A DNA stretch of 64,000 bases from Thalassospira sp. MCCC 1A01428 (GTDB lineage Bacteria > Pseudomonadota > Alphaproteobacteria > Rhodospirillales > Thalassospiraceae). The stretch covers positions 166,631 through 230,630 of the forward strand of contig NZ_JFJZ01000005.1 of NCBI RefSeq assembly GCF_002115825.1, read 5' to 3'. Shown one piece after another: positions 1 to 12,363 of the stretch (positions are counted from its first letter, which is position 1; the number at the start of each line of letters is the position of its first letter). The notes beneath the pieces were generated by a model. The model searched no databases. It worked only from the letters and a program-made list of their open reading frames with translations, and was not told where the DNA came from. The position numbers were made by a program, and so were the translations under genes.

Positions 1-1187
1 TGGTTTCGGGCATTGTTATGTCCTACCAGTTTGGCACCAACTGGGGGCCGTTTTCCAAACTTTCCGGCCCGGTTATTGGCCCGCTTATGGCCTATGAAGT
101 GCTAACCGCATTTTTCCTTGAGGCCGGTTTTCTCGGCGTCATGCTGTTTGGACTTAACAAGGTTGGCCCAAAACTGCACATTACCGCTACCGCCATGGTC
201 GCCATCGGCACGCTGTTTTCGGCATTCTGGATTTTATCTGCCAACAGCTGGATGCAAACCCCGGCTGGCTACGCCATTGAAACCGGGCGCATTGTTGTTG
301 AAAACTGGTTTGATGTTATTTTTAATCCCAGTTTTCCCTATCGTCTGGTCCATATGGTGCTGGCGGCCTATCTGACCACCGCCTTTGTTGTGGCGGGCGT
401 GGGCGCGTGGCACTTGCTGCGCAACCGCGAAAACAATGCGGCACGCATCATGTTTTCCATGGCCCTGTGGCTGATCACGATTTTTGCCCCCTTGCAAATC
501 ATTGCGGGCGACATGCATGGCCTTAATACACTTGAACACCAGCCCGCCAAAGTCGCCGCCATGGAAGGCCATTTTGAAACCACCAAGGGTGGCACCCCGC
601 TAATCCTGTTTGGCTGGCCCGATATGGCGGCGGGTGAAACCAAATATGCCGTTGAAATTCCCTATCTTGGCTCCATCATTTTAACCCATACGCTGGATGG
701 TGAAATTCGCGGATTAAACGAATTTGCCCCCGAAGATCGGCCCAACGCCCCCATTCTGTTCTGGTCCTTCCGCATCATGGTCGGCCTTGGCACCCTGATG
801 TTGCTGGTCGCGGCTGGCAGCCTGTGGGCGCGCTATCGCAAAACATTGTTTGACTGCAAATGGCTGCATCGTTTTGCCCTGATCATGGGGCCAAGCGGCT
901 TTATTGCCATTCTGGCGGGATGGATCACCACCGAAGTGGGCCGACAGCCCTGGGTGATATACGGCATCATGCGCACCGCCGATGCCGGATCGCCCATATC
1001 GCCGGTGGCCATTGCCGGGTCGCTTGCCGCGTTCTTTGTTGCCTATACCATCGTCTTTGGTGTTGGTACCGCCTATATCCTGCGCGCCATGCGCCAGGAC
1101 CCGCGCCACGCCCATATTGATCCGCACGAAATCTATCGCGCCGATCATGCCAATGTTGTCGATCATATCGACACATCGAAACATTAA
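1..1187 (+). CDS. cydA: Cytochrome bd-type (cyanide-insensitive) quinol oxidase subunit I, 5' partial
   Basis: Membrane subunit I of a bd-type terminal oxidase, which oxidises quinol and reduces O2. The frame is open from base 3 to the stop at 1187, so 394 residues are visible and the N-terminus (roughly 70-80 residues by family length) lies outside the window; the ATG at base 18 is internal. Diagnostic segments are SGIVMSYQFGTNW at the left edge, AYEVLTAFFLEAGFLG, and EVGRQPW near base 938. These match the CioA branch rather than E. coli CydA. Several membrane helices are evident. It is followed 17 bp later by cydB, so the two form an operon. Confidence 0.93.
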   Translation, partial: VSGIVMSYQFGTNWGPFSKLSGPVIGPLMAYEVLTAFFLEAGFLGVMLFGLNKVGPKLHITATAMVAIGTLFSAFWILSANSWMQTPAGYAIETGRIVVENWFDVIFNPSFPYRLVHMVLAAYLTTAFVVAGVGAWHLLRNRENNAARIMFSMALWLITIFAPLQIIAGDMHGLNTLEHQPAKVAAMEGHFETTKGGTPLILFGWPDMAAGETKYAVEIPYLGSIILTHTLDGEIRGLNEFAPEDRPNAPILFWSFRIMVGLGTLMLLVAAGSLWARYRKTLFDCKWLHRFALIMGPSGFIAILAGWITTEVGRQPWVIYGIMRTADAGSPISPVAIAGSLAAFFVAYTIVFGVGTAYILRAMRQDPRHAHIDPHEIYRADHANVVDHIDTSKH

Positions 1188-1204
1188 CCGGCAGGAGAAA
1201 GATT

Positions 1205-2197
1205 ATGGATTATCAACTTATCTGGGTCCTGCTGATTGCTTTTTCCGTCTTTGCCTATGTCACGCTTGATGGCTTTGATCTGGGTATCGGCATTCTGTTT
1301 CCGTTTGAAAGGAAATCGGAAAACCGGGGCAAAATGATGAATTCCATCGCCCCGATCTGGGATGGCAATGAAACATGGCTGGTACTGGGCGGCGGTGGTC
1401 TTTATGCAACCTTTCCGGCAGCCTATTCCTTGCTAATGACGGCTTTTTACATTCCCGTCATTATTATGTTGCTGGCATTGGTGTTTCGCGGGGTGGCGTT
1501 TGAATTTCGCTTTAAAAGCCGCAACCATACCAACCACTGGGATGTTGCCTTTGCCACGGGCTCCATTCTTGCCGCAGCTATGCAAGGGGCGATGCTCGGC
1601 GCCTTTATCGAAGGCATTAACATCAAGGACGGACATTTTATTGGCGGCGCGTTTGACTGGATCAGCCCGTTTTCAGTGTTCTGTGCCACGGCCGTTGTTG
1701 TCGGCTATGCCCTGCTTGGCGCAGGTTGGCTGATTATGAAATGCGACGGCCCCTTGCAAGGCAAATTACGCGCCATTGCCAAACCCGCGGTGATCTGGAT
1801 GGCGGCCAATCTTGGCGTTGTTTCGCTAATGACGACCTATTTAAACCCGGCCTATGGCGAACGCTGGTTTTCAACACCGAACATTTATTACCTCGCCCCG
1901 ATCCCGATTGTGACGGTAGGGTTGATGTTCTGGCTATGGCATGCGGTGAAACGGCGGGAAAAGACCGTTTTTGGCATTACACTTTCGGTGTTTTTCCTAA
2001 GCTATCTGGGCTTTGGCATCACGCTGTTTCCCCATATCGTGCCGCCGGTTATCAGCTTTCGCGATGCGGCATCGCCAGACAACAGCCTGTCTTTCATGCT
2101 GGTGGGGGCGGCCATCTTGCTGCCAATCATTCTGGGTTATACCGCCTATGCCTATTACGTGTTTCGCGGCAAAATTGACGATGCAGGGTATCATTAA
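1205..2197 (+). CDS. cydB: Cytochrome bd-type quinol oxidase subunit II
   Basis: Subunit II (330 aa) of the bd-type oxidase, an all-helical membrane protein that pairs with subunit I. The N-terminus MDYQLIWVLLIAFSVFAYVT followed by LDGFDLGIG is the family signature, and the motif WDGNETWLVLGGGGLYATFP follows at about residues 55-75. Length is usual for CioB/CydB. A purine-rich ribosome site (aggagaaa) precedes the ATG. The gene sits between cydA and a 40-codon gene that begins two bases after its stop, so all three are probably co-translated. Confidence 0.95.
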   Translation: MDYQLIWVLLIAFSVFAYVTLDGFDLGIGILFPFERKSENRGKMMNSIAPIWDGNETWLVLGGGGLYATFPAAYSLLMTAFYIPVIIMLLALVFRGVAFEFRFKSRNHTNHWDVAFATGSILAAAMQGAMLGAFIEGINIKDGHFIGGAFDWISPFSVFCATAVVVGYALLGAGWLIMKCDGPLQGKLRAIAKPAVIWMAANLGVVSLMTTYLNPAYGERWFSTPNIYYLAPIPIVTVGLMFWLWHAVKRREKTVFGITLSVFFLSYLGFGITLFPHIVPPVISFRDAASPDNSLSFMLVGAAILLPIILGYTAYAYYVFRGKIDDAGYH

Positions 2198-2199
2198 TC

Positions 2200-2322
2200 A
2201 TGGCGCAGGTTCAAAACAGCAAAACACAACGTCTTTTATGGTTTGTCGGGCTTTATCTGGCCGGGCTTGGCACACTGACCATCGTTGCCTATGGCCTGCG
2301 TGCCCTGATGGGGCTTAACTAA
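2200..2322 (+). CDS. DUF2474-type single-helix microprotein of the bd oxidase
   Basis: A 40-residue protein: a short basic N-terminus (MAQVQNSKTQR), one hydrophobic segment (about residues 12-34) and a short C-terminus ending RALMGLN. Small one-helix proteins of this kind (CydX, CydH, DUF2474) are encoded directly after cydB and associate with the oxidase. This one resembles the DUF2474 group found with CioAB. Its ATG is two bases after the cydB stop, indicating translational coupling. Family assignment rests on position, length and topology; a direct role in oxidase assembly or haem stability is inferred. Confidence 0.75.
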   Translation: MAQVQNSKTQRLLWFVGLYLAGLGTLTIVAYGLRALMGLN

Positions 2323-2470
2323 TACAAGTTTTCTATAAGTGAAACTCATTGAGAACTTGTTAGGCGCGACAGCGCCGCGCGGCCCAAGAGCGATTGGCAA
2401 GGGCTTCAGAGAAGCCCGCCCGCCGATTGACGGCTGCACTGATCGGTTTCGATCAGCGCAAACTTGGTAT
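2322..2470. repeat. Structured palindromic intergenic element with four nested hairpins
   Basis: Between the microprotein gene and the terminator lies a run of perfect small hairpins: ggcgc/gcgcc (2363-2376), gggcttc/gaagccc (2401-2417), gccg/cggc (2422-2434) and ctgatcg/cgatcag (2439-2456). They are enclosed by imperfect inverted ends, tacaagttt near 2323 and aaacttggta at 2460-2469. No ORF explains it. The form is that of a REP- or MITE-like repeat or a structured RNA. I saw no second copy in this window. Confidence 0.45.
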
Positions 2471-2483
2471 AAGTCAAACAACA

Positions 2484-2518
2484 AACGGGCCACCCAACAT
2501 TCAGGGTGGCCCGTTTTC
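2484..2518. terminator. Intrinsic terminator between convergent cydAB and MFS genes
   Basis: A perfect 12-bp stem (aacgggccaccc, 8-nt loop, gggtggcccgtt) runs into tttt on the plus strand. It lies between the plus-strand oxidase operon and the 3' end of the minus-strand MFS gene and probably serves both. Confidence 0.85.
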
Positions 2519-2552
2519 ATTTCGGCTAAAGTAAAACAGCAAACCCTGCCCG

Positions 2553-3746
2553 TCAGGCGGTCGCAACAGGTTTGCGTGCCCAAATACCAACTGTCACGGC
2601 CAAACCGGCAACAATCATTAACGCGCTTAACCCTAAAATTACCCAGCCGGTTTGTGCCGGGCTTGCCGCCAAACCCACAATTAACCCGGAAAGCGGCAGG
2701 CTAAGATTATTAAACAAAATCACCACCCCGGTGGTTTTACCAAGGTCGCGGGCAGGAATAATGCGCTGGCGGGCCGTACGAATGTAAACCGCATACATGC
2801 CGTCAAACCCCAAAATAAAGACAAAACCCAACGCATAAACCCAGTAATTGGGGCTGAACGCGGTAATGATACCTCCTACAATAACCATGACATAACCAAT
2901 GGCACCAATACGCCCGATACCCATATTCGTTGCCGCAATAATCAACAGCACAGCAACCGTTGCCAGGGCTCCCAGCGTTTGCAAAAGCGCATAATAATTG
3001 CCGGGCAAGTCAAACAGGCCGGTTACCATTGCCGCCGAGGTTGCCAGTGTCGCCCCGAAAACAAGGTTGATCGCAGCGGTTAAAATCACCAGCCGCTTTA
3101 GGCCCGGTAAATACATCACATGATGAAACGCGACCCGCAACGGGGCCATAAACGGCGTTGTGGTGACTTCGGGTTCAATCAGCTCTACGGTATTGATCCG
3201 CCGCCAAACCATCATTGCGGCTTCGCCCAGCAAAAACAAAACCACAGCCCCGCCCACAACCACCTGCCAGTTGGTCACCCCAAACAGGGTAGCCGCCGCC
3301 AGCGGGCCAATAATGATGCAGCATTGATCCACTGTTTGCGCCAGAGACTGCACCCGGTCAAACCGGGCAGTGGCAAAAATTTGCGGCAGCATCACTTCGC
3401 GCGCCATAAAACCCTGGCTTGCCAGCACCCCGCACAAGGCCGAAATCATCACCACCCAGACCGGATTGGGGTAAAAGGCAAAACAAACCAGCCCCGCTGT
3501 GGCAATAACGGCCCGGCCCAGCTGGGTCATCCGAATTAGGCGAATGGGGGAAACGCGATCCGACAAAATACCGCAAAAGGGAAAACACAGCGTACGCGGC
3601 AGGGTTTCCACCGCATAGGCCAGCCCGGAAAGGGCAACACTTTGGGTCGTCTGGTAAACGACCAAAGGCACAATAAACAGCAAAAACTGATCGCCCAAAC
3701 GGGCAGAAAACATCGAGGCAAAAAACAGCCTGGCGTTAAGGGTCAT
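2553..3746 (-). CDS. MFS transporter (MFS_3/EntS-like exporter)
   Basis: A 397-residue major facilitator with about 12 predicted helices. The loop after helix 2 (GILSDRVSPIRLIRM) has the MFS signature G-x-x-x-D-R-x-x-R-x. The N-terminus MTLNARLFFASMFSARLGDQ resembles the EntS-like MFS_3 group of exporters; substrate cannot be read from sequence. The gene stands alone on the minus strand, with a 346-bp region upstream and a shared terminator downstream. The ribosome site before the ATG is weak. Confidence 0.85.
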   Translation of the reverse strand: MTLNARLFFASMFSARLGDQFLLFIVPLVVYQTTQSVALSGLAYAVETLPRTLCFPFCGILSDRVSPIRLIRMTQLGRAVIATAGLVCFAFYPNPVWVVMISALCGVLASQGFMAREVMLPQIFATARFDRVQSLAQTVDQCCIIIGPLAAATLFGVTNWQVVVGGAVVLFLLGEAAMMVWRRINTVELIEPEVTTTPFMAPLRVAFHHVMYLPGLKRLVILTAAINLVFGATLATSAAMVTGLFDLPGNYYALLQTLGALATVAVLLIIAATNMGIGRIGAIGYVMVIVGGIITAFSPNYWVYALGFVFILGFDGMYAVYIRTARQRIIPARDLGKTTGVVILFNNLSLPLSGLIVGLAASPAQTGWVILGLSALMIVAGLAVTVGIWARKPVATA

Positions 3747-4092
3747 CGGGTGGGGCTTTCGGCAAAACGGCGTGGTGGCGCCAAAAATGATCTTTTGACG
3801 ATATACCCGCTCTGCGCGCAGTCAATTAAATCAGCAGCGCGAAAAAAGCCGCCCTGCCATGCATTTAGCGCAGATATTCAAACGGATATACTCCCCCTCC
3901 TAACGCACCTGCACCCTGTTAAAGCACAAAACTGGCTCTTGAATATTGCCCCTGCTCCACAAGCTCACACGTTAAGGCATCCTGACTATTGCGCAGGGAT
4001 AGAAAGAATTTAACCATCATCCGAATGTTCCCGCCGGTCAAGCCACCCGCGACACCGATACCGCAAACACATCAACCACCGTACGAAACAGG
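3747..4092. other. Intergenic region, no gene seen
   Basis: This 346-bp stretch lies upstream of the MFS gene and downstream of the minus-strand aminotransferase. Open frames here have no family resemblance and no ribosome site. It presumably holds the MFS promoter, but I cannot point to a convincing -35/-10 pair or a strong terminator. Confidence 0.5.
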
Positions 4093-5313
4093 TTAATACT
4101 GATTATGCACACGCCGGATCAACGCAGCCAACCGTTCGATCCCGGCACGAATGCGCTGCGGTTTTTCGGTCGCGAAACTAAGCCTTGCGGTATTACACCC
4201 GCCGTGATCACAGAAAAAAGCCTGACCAGGAACGAAGGCAACCTTTGCTTCCTCCAATGCCAGCTCCAGCAACTGGCGACTATCGATATTTTCTGGCAAG
4301 GTCAGCCAGATAAACATGCCCCCTTCCGGGCGGGTATAGGTCACACCTTCGGGCATAAAGTCATCAAGCGCGGCCAGCATGGTGTCGCGTTTATGGCGAT
4401 AGGCATCGCGCAGGGTGTCAATATGGGCCGGGAACAATTTGTGCGCTGCCCGCAAGGCGACTTCCTGATTGATGGTTGAAACATGCAAATCCCCGGCCTG
4501 TTTCATCAATACCAGCCGTTCAATCGCCGGGCGCGGCGCACAAACCCAACCAATGCGAAGGGCCGGTGCCAGCGTTTTTGAAAATGTACCCAACTGAATG
4601 ACCGTGCCGGCATTCTGATCGCCATGCGTTTCATCAAGCGCCAACAACGACGGGGCGACATCGCCGTCATAAGACAGCTTGGAATATGCTGCGTCCTCCA
4701 GAATAACCGCGCCGTATTTGCGCGCAACCTCTAGCACCGCCAAACGGCGTTCCAGACTATAGGATCGCCCGGTCGGATTTTGAAAATCCGGTGCTAAATA
4801 GGCAATCCGCGCGCCCGCCGCAAAGGCAGCGTCAAGGTCGGCAACCACCGGGCCATCTGCATCCATAGCCACACCGACATAGGTCGGACGGCGCATGGAA
4901 AACGCCTGCATCGCCCCCAGATAGGTCGGCTTTTCAACAACAATTTCCCGTCCCGGCTCCAGCAGCAGCCGGGCCAGCATATCCAGCCCCTGCTGTGCGC
5001 CACAGGTGATCAGGATGTTATCAATACCGCGCACAGCCCCGCTTGATGCCAGATCATCGACAATCCACTGGCGCAAAGCTGGCAATCCTTCGCTGATCGA
5101 ATATTGCAAGCTGCGGCGGCCCGCCACATCATCGTCCATCAAATCGCGGTAAACACCGTTAAAATCACCCAACGGAAAAAGTGACGGGTCCGGCACGCCC
5201 CCGGCAAAGGATGTAATTTCCGGGCGCTCTGCCACCTTCAGCAAATCGCGAATTTCAGATGCGGTCAGGGCGCGGGCATCACGAACGATCAGGTCATTCC
5301 ATTGGATGGTCAT
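4093..5313 (-). CDS. PLP-dependent aminotransferase (class I/II, LysN/2-aminoadipate type)
   Basis: A 406-residue fold-type I aminotransferase. Visible landmarks: TSFAGGVPDPSLFP near residue 35, the cofactor-binding QNPTGRSYS at 178-186, the DAAYSKLSYDG region at 207-217, and GTFSKTLAPALRIGW with the probable Schiff-base lysine at 246. The SFAGGxPDPxLFP pattern places it with the 2-aminoadipate/aromatic aminotransferases related to LysN and to MocR C-terminal domains, but there is no HTH domain. It is divergent from the arginine-catabolic genes; a small dyad (gtcag-5-ctgac, 5334-5348) lies just upstream of its start. A role in amino acid degradation is likely; substrate is unknown. Confidence 0.85.
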   Translation of the reverse strand: MTIQWNDLIVRDARALTASEIRDLLKVAERPEITSFAGGVPDPSLFPLGDFNGVYRDLMDDDVAGRRSLQYSISEGLPALRQWIVDDLASSGAVRGIDNILITCGAQQGLDMLARLLLEPGREIVVEKPTYLGAMQAFSMRRPTYVGVAMDADGPVVADLDAAFAAGARIAYLAPDFQNPTGRSYSLERRLAVLEVARKYGAVILEDAAYSKLSYDGDVAPSLLALDETHGDQNAGTVIQLGTFSKTLAPALRIGWVCAPRPAIERLVLMKQAGDLHVSTINQEVALRAAHKLFPAHIDTLRDAYRHKRDTMLAALDDFMPEGVTYTRPEGGMFIWLTLPENIDSRQLLELALEEAKVAFVPGQAFFCDHGGCNTARLSFATEKPQRIRAGIERLAALIRRVHNQY

Positions 5314-5548
5314 GGGCGACTCTCTATATTTAGGTCAGCTTTACTGACGTTATCAAGCGAGCAACCCGGCATTAAATCAAGTTTATTTTTCAACAGATCC
5401 AATTTTTGAAATAAAATTACGCAAGTGGCTTGTCGCGACCCGCAGGTAATACTGTTTCCAACCTCGCATCCCGCACCACCTGCCGGGCAGATTTTGGCAC
5501 TCTATTGTCAACAAACCCCATAAACGCCAAACCGTCCCACAGGATATC

Positions 5549-7813
5549 ATGACCGAACATGCAAAATTTCAGCCGTGGCTGGACTGGCTTGATCCGCGTT
5601 ACGTCCAAACGCTGGATCGCCTGAAAACCTGGTCTGCCATTAATTCCGGCACCGGCAATATCGACGGCCTGGCACAAATGGTCGATGCCATCCTGCCCGC
5701 CTTTGCCGAGCTGGACGCGGAAACCAACATCATCGACCTCCCCGATGGCGAAGCTGTGTCGCCCGGTGGCGATATTTTGCCGGTGCGCTATGGCAAGGTT
5801 TTGCATTTTTCCAAACGCCCGCAGGCCCCGGTGCGTGCGCTTTTGTGCATTCATTATGACACGGTATTTGGCACCGATAGCCCCTTTCAATCCCCGCGAT
5901 TGATAAATGACACCACGCTGAACGGCCCCGGTGTGGCCGATGCCAAAGGCGGCATTCTAACCATCCTTAATGCGCTGGCAGCGTTGGAACGCAGCCCCTT
6001 TGCCAACGGCATAGGCTGGGATGTGGTCCTCAACCCCGATGAAGAAACCGGTTCGGCAGGGTCATCGCCGATATTGGCGGAGCGCGCGCGTGCTGCCGAT
6101 TTTGGCATGATATTCGAACCCGCTCTGGCCGATGGCACCCTTGCCGGGGCGCGCAAGGGATCGGGCAATTTTTCGATCCGCATCAAAGGCAAAGCCGCGC
6201 ATGCCGGGCGCGAATTTTACGCCGGGCGCAGTGCCATGGTGGCCGCCGCACACTGTGTTACCGCCCTTGATGCCCTGAACGGCAAAACCGGCGATGCCAC
6301 CTTTAACATCGGCAAAATTGATGGCGGCGGGCCAGTTAATATTGTGCCCGATACCGCCATTGTGCGCTTTAATGTTCGTGTCGCCACCCATGATGAACGC
6401 CACAGTGCCGAAACCGGCATGAGCGCCATTATCGACCAGCTAAATGCCATGGACGGCATAACCGCCGACCTGCATGGCCGCTTTGGCCGTGCGCCCAAGG
6501 AAATGGCAGGCAAAACCAAAGCCCTGTTTGAATGGGTCCGCGATCTTGGAAACAATCTTGATCTCGACATTAGCTGGAAAGCCACTGGCGGCTGTTGTGA
6601 TGGCAATAATCTGGCCGAAGCCGGATTGCCCAATATCGATACCCTTGGTGTGCGCGGCGGCCTTATCCATTCCGATCAGGAATTTGTGAAACTCGACAGC
6701 CTGATCGAACGCGCCAAATTATCCGCCCTGATTTTAATGAAGGCCGGCGCCGGCGAATTGCCTGCCAGTTTTGTAAAACGGAGATTTAAGCACATGATGC
6801 GCGTGCGCCCCGCAATAATGGCCGATCTGGACCGGCTGGTTGATTTGGCATCTGGTGCGTCAAAGGGGCTAACCACCCTGCCCGCCAATCGTGGCATCCT
6901 TGAAACCCGCATTGCCGATTCCATTATCGCCTTTGAAAGCGATGTCGATGGCCCGGGTGGCGAAAGCTATTTCATGGTGCTGGAAGATACCGAAAATGGC
7001 AAGGTCGCGGGTACCTGTGCCATCTATGCCGGGGTCGGGTTATCCAAGGCGTTTTATAACTATAAAATCCTGAAAATCACCCAATATTCGCACGAACTTA
7101 ACGTTACCTCGACATCGCACCTTTTGAACCTTGCCAACGATTATCAGGGTGCGACCGAGGTTGGCACGCTGTATCTGGACCCGGAATACCGCAAGGATGG
7201 CAATGGGCAGCTTCTGGCACGCTCACGCTATTTGCTGATGGGATGTTTTGCATCGCGCTTTTCCGAAATTGTCATGGCCGAAATGCGCGGCTGGCAGGAC
7301 AAGGACGGTAAATCCCCGTTATGGGAGGCCCTGGGCTCGCACTTCTTCCAGTTGCCCTTCCCCGATGCCGATTATATTTCGGGCGTAGGCAACAACCAGT
7401 TCATCGCCGATCTGATGCCGAAATTCCCGATCTATATCGAACTGCTGCCCAAGGCGGCACAGGACGTGATTGGCAAAACCCATGACGAAACCCGCCCGGC
7501 CCTGAATCTGCTCAAGAAGGAAGGCTTTCGCTTTTCCAACGCCGTTGATGTGTTTGACGGCGGGCCGTGTGTTGATGTGCGCCTGGAAGATATTCGCACC
7601 ATTCGCCATTCACGCCTGGCAACGGTGCGCAACCTTGTAGATCGCAACACATCCACGCGCCGCCATCTCGCCTGCACCATCGCGCTAAAAGGTTTTCAGT
7701 CAAGCTGGCTGCACATGCAACCGATTAATCGGGACACCGTCGATCTTGACCACAGCGAAGCCGCAAAACTGGGCATCTCGGCAGGCGATCAAATTCGCTA
7801 CGTCACCGATTAA
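5549..7813 (+). CDS. astA: Fusion of M20-family deacylase and arginine N-succinyltransferase (AstA)
   Basis: One uninterrupted 754-codon frame carries two enzymes. Residues 1 to about 410 are an M20 metallopeptidase/deacylase with its metal and catalytic residues present: H102 and D104 (HYDT), D131 (GVADAKGG), E165-E166 (PDEETGS), E190, and a late GGLIHSD histidine. Residues 416-754 (MMRVRPA onward) are a complete AstA of normal length (339 aa), which succinylates arginine in the first AST step. At the joint, DNA 6778-6799 has acggag followed by ATG ATG, so AstA could also start on its own at 6794. Stops in the other two frames occur right at the joint. Either a true fusion or a one-base difference from two genes must therefore be considered. 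astD follows after 54 bp. Confidence 0.85.
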   Translation: MTEHAKFQPWLDWLDPRYVQTLDRLKTWSAINSGTGNIDGLAQMVDAILPAFAELDAETNIIDLPDGEAVSPGGDILPVRYGKVLHFSKRPQAPVRALLCIHYDTVFGTDSPFQSPRLINDTTLNGPGVADAKGGILTILNALAALERSPFANGIGWDVVLNPDEETGSAGSSPILAERARAADFGMIFEPALADGTLAGARKGSGNFSIRIKGKAAHAGREFYAGRSAMVAAAHCVTALDALNGKTGDATFNIGKIDGGGPVNIVPDTAIVRFNVRVATHDERHSAETGMSAIIDQLNAMDGITADLHGRFGRAPKEMAGKTKALFEWVRDLGNNLDLDISWKATGGCCDGNNLAEAGLPNIDTLGVRGGLIHSDQEFVKLDSLIERAKLSALILMKAGAGELPASFVKRRFKHMMRVRPAIMADLDRLVDLASGASKGLTTLPANRGILETRIADSIIAFESDVDGPGGESYFMVLEDTENGKVAGTCAIYAGVGLSKAFYNYKILKITQYSHELNVTSTSHLLNLANDYQGATEVGTLYLDPEYRKDGNGQLLARSRYLLMGCFASRFSEIVMAEMRGWQDKDGKSPLWEALGSHFFQLPFPDADYISGVGNNQFIADLMPKFPIYIELLPKAAQDVIGKTHDETRPALNLLKKEGFRFSNAVDVFDGGPCVDVRLEDIRTIRHSRLATVRNLVDRNTSTRRHLACTIALKGFQSSWLHMQPINRDTVDLDHSEAAKLGISAGDQIRYVTD

Positions 7814-10716
<2,903 letters not shown>

Positions 10717-10831
10717 ACCCTAAAGCCGCATTCCCTGCGGTGCCGGGATATGGCTTCAAAATTTAATGCCGCACCGGGCGTGGCACTATGGCGTTGAAGA
10801 ATAAAACGCCACCCCATCCGGGAGACCCGCC

Positions 10832-12241
10832 ATGCCCACCTCTTACGATAGCGACCGCCTGAAAAAGGCGGATTCCGCCAATATTTTGCATCCTGCCAGC
10901 GTTGTTGCCGATGTTGCGGCCAAAGGGCCGCGCATCATTGCCGAAGGCAAGGGATGCGTCATTACCGATACCGATGGCAAAAGCCAGCTTGATGCCGTTG
11001 GCGGGCTTTGGTGCATGAATATCGGTTATGGCCGCCCCGAAATTGGCGATGCCATGAAAAAGGCATCCGATCAGCTGGGCTATTTCCACACTTTTGCCGG
11101 GCATTCCAACCCCGCCCAAATCGATCTGGCCGAACGGCTGGTAGCGAAAATGCCCGACCATATCAACAAGGTGTTTTTTGGCAGTTCCGGGTCGGATGCC
11201 AATGACAGCCTGATGAAAATCGTATGGTATTATAACGGCCTGCGCGGCAAACCGGAAAAACGCAAAATCATTTCGCGCAAGCAGGCCTATCACGGTACCA
11301 CCATTGCCTCGGCCAGCTTAACCGGCCTTGCATCCTTTCATCGCAATTTCGGCCTACCACTGGCGGAAGTCAAACACACCTCTCTGCCCCATTATTACCG
11401 CGAGGCCAAAACGAGCGAAAGCGAACTGGAATTTTCCAACCGCCTTGCGTGCGAGCTTGAAGAAATGATCATCGCCGAAGGGCCGGAAACTGTCGGCGCC
11501 TTCATCGCCGAACCGGTTATGGGTGCTGGCGGCGTGATTACCCCGCCCGAGGGTTATTTTGCTGCAGTTCAAAAGGTCCTTAAGAAACACGACATCCTGT
11601 TTATTTGCGACGAGGTGGTTTGTGGGTTTGGCCGCCTTGGTGACTGGTTTGGTCACCGGGTATACGACATTCGCCCAGACATGATCGCCACCGCCAAAGG
11701 CATTACCAGCGGCTATTTTCCGCTATCAGCAGCGTTCATCAGCGATGATATCTGGAATGTTTTGCGCGACGGGTCGGCGACACTGGGCGCATTTGCCCAT
11801 GGCTTTACCTATTCCGGCCATCCGGTTGGATGTGCGGCCGCCCTGGCAAACCTTGATATTCTTGAAAACGAAAACCTGATTGGCAATGCCGCCGAGGTGG
11901 GCGCCTATTTGCATAGATCACTGGCACAGGCCCTGGGCGATCACGCCCATATTGGCGAAATTCGCGGGCGCGGCCTGATCGGCGCAATCCAGCTTATGGC
12001 AGACCGCGACACAAAAATCGGGTTTGATCTGAAACACAAAATCGCTGCGCGTTGCGTTGCTGCGATTGGTGAACTGGGTGTGATTTACCGCCCGCTTCCC
12101 ACCGCCGACAGCCTGGCGTTCTCGCCGCCCCTGTGCCTGACCCGGAACGAGGCCGACCAGATGGTTGATGCCCTGCGCAAGGGGCTTGATCAGGTGATTG
12201 GGGGGCTTAGCAGCGACGAACGCAAGGGCCTTGCCGCCTAG
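10832..12241 (+). CDS. Class III aminotransferase (omega-amino acid/polyamine:pyruvate type)
   Basis: A 469-residue class III PLP aminotransferase. Landmarks: [15 protein letters not shown] near residue 50, [16 protein letters not shown] near 113, [14 protein letters not shown] near 255, and lysine 289 in ATAKGITSG as the Schiff-base residue. Size and motifs match the SpuC/omega-amino acid:pyruvate aminotransferase group rather than the shorter (about 400 aa) AstC/ArgD type. Because the AST block lacks a recognisable astC, this enzyme is a candidate for succinylornithine transamination, though polyamine or 4-aminobutyrate use is equally possible. The start is supported by gggaga 8 bases upstream. 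A terminator follows. Confidence 0.88.
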   Translation: MPTSYDSDRLKKADSANILHPASVVADVAAKGPRIIAEGKGCVITDTDGKSQLDAVGGLWCMNIGYGRPEIGDAMKKASDQLGYFHTFAGHSNPAQIDLAERLVAKMPDHINKVFFGSSGSDANDSLMKIVWYYNGLRGKPEKRKIISRKQAYHGTTIASASLTGLASFHRNFGLPLAEVKHTSLPHYYREAKTSESELEFSNRLACELEEMIIAEGPETVGAFIAEPVMGAGGVITPPEGYFAAVQKVLKKHDILFICDEVVCGFGRLGDWFGHRVYDIRPDMIATAKGITSGYFPLSAAFISDDIWNVLRDGSATLGAFAHGFTYSGHPVGCAAALANLDILENENLIGNAAEVGAYLHRSLAQALGDHAHIGEIRGRGLIGAIQLMADRDTKIGFDLKHKIAARCVAAIGELGVIYRPLPTADSLAFSPPLCLTRNEADQMVDALRKGLDQVIGGLSSDERKGLAA

Positions 12242-12279
12242 GCCGACAAAATACAAGTGCTATTCACAGCCACACATCG

Positions 12280-12314
12280 CCCCGGTTTGCTTTTTGCAAC
12301 CGGGGTTCTTTTGT
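12280..12314 (+). terminator. Intrinsic terminator after the aminotransferase gene
   Basis: Stem ccccggtt/aaccgggg with a loop containing five T, followed by ttcttttgtt. It closes the AST-aminotransferase block before the lrp-type gene. Confidence 0.75.
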
Positions 12315-12363
12315 TCCCTGTCGTTCCCCGCTACAATGCGCGCGCAACACGAGATTGGGCAAA

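Noticed and set aside
234..572. Long minus-strand frame inside cydA
   Set aside because: It is the antisense of a clear oxidase gene; the translation is low-complexity His/Gly/Arg and has no ribosome site.
2339..2704. 121-codon plus-strand frame over the palindromic element and terminator
   Set aside because: It reads through a terminator and into the antisense of the MFS gene; no ribosome site or family match.
10720..10780. Possible terminator after astB (ccgca/tgcgg and aagcc/ggctt stems)
   Set aside because: Stems are only five to six bases and no T-run follows; not strong enough to call.
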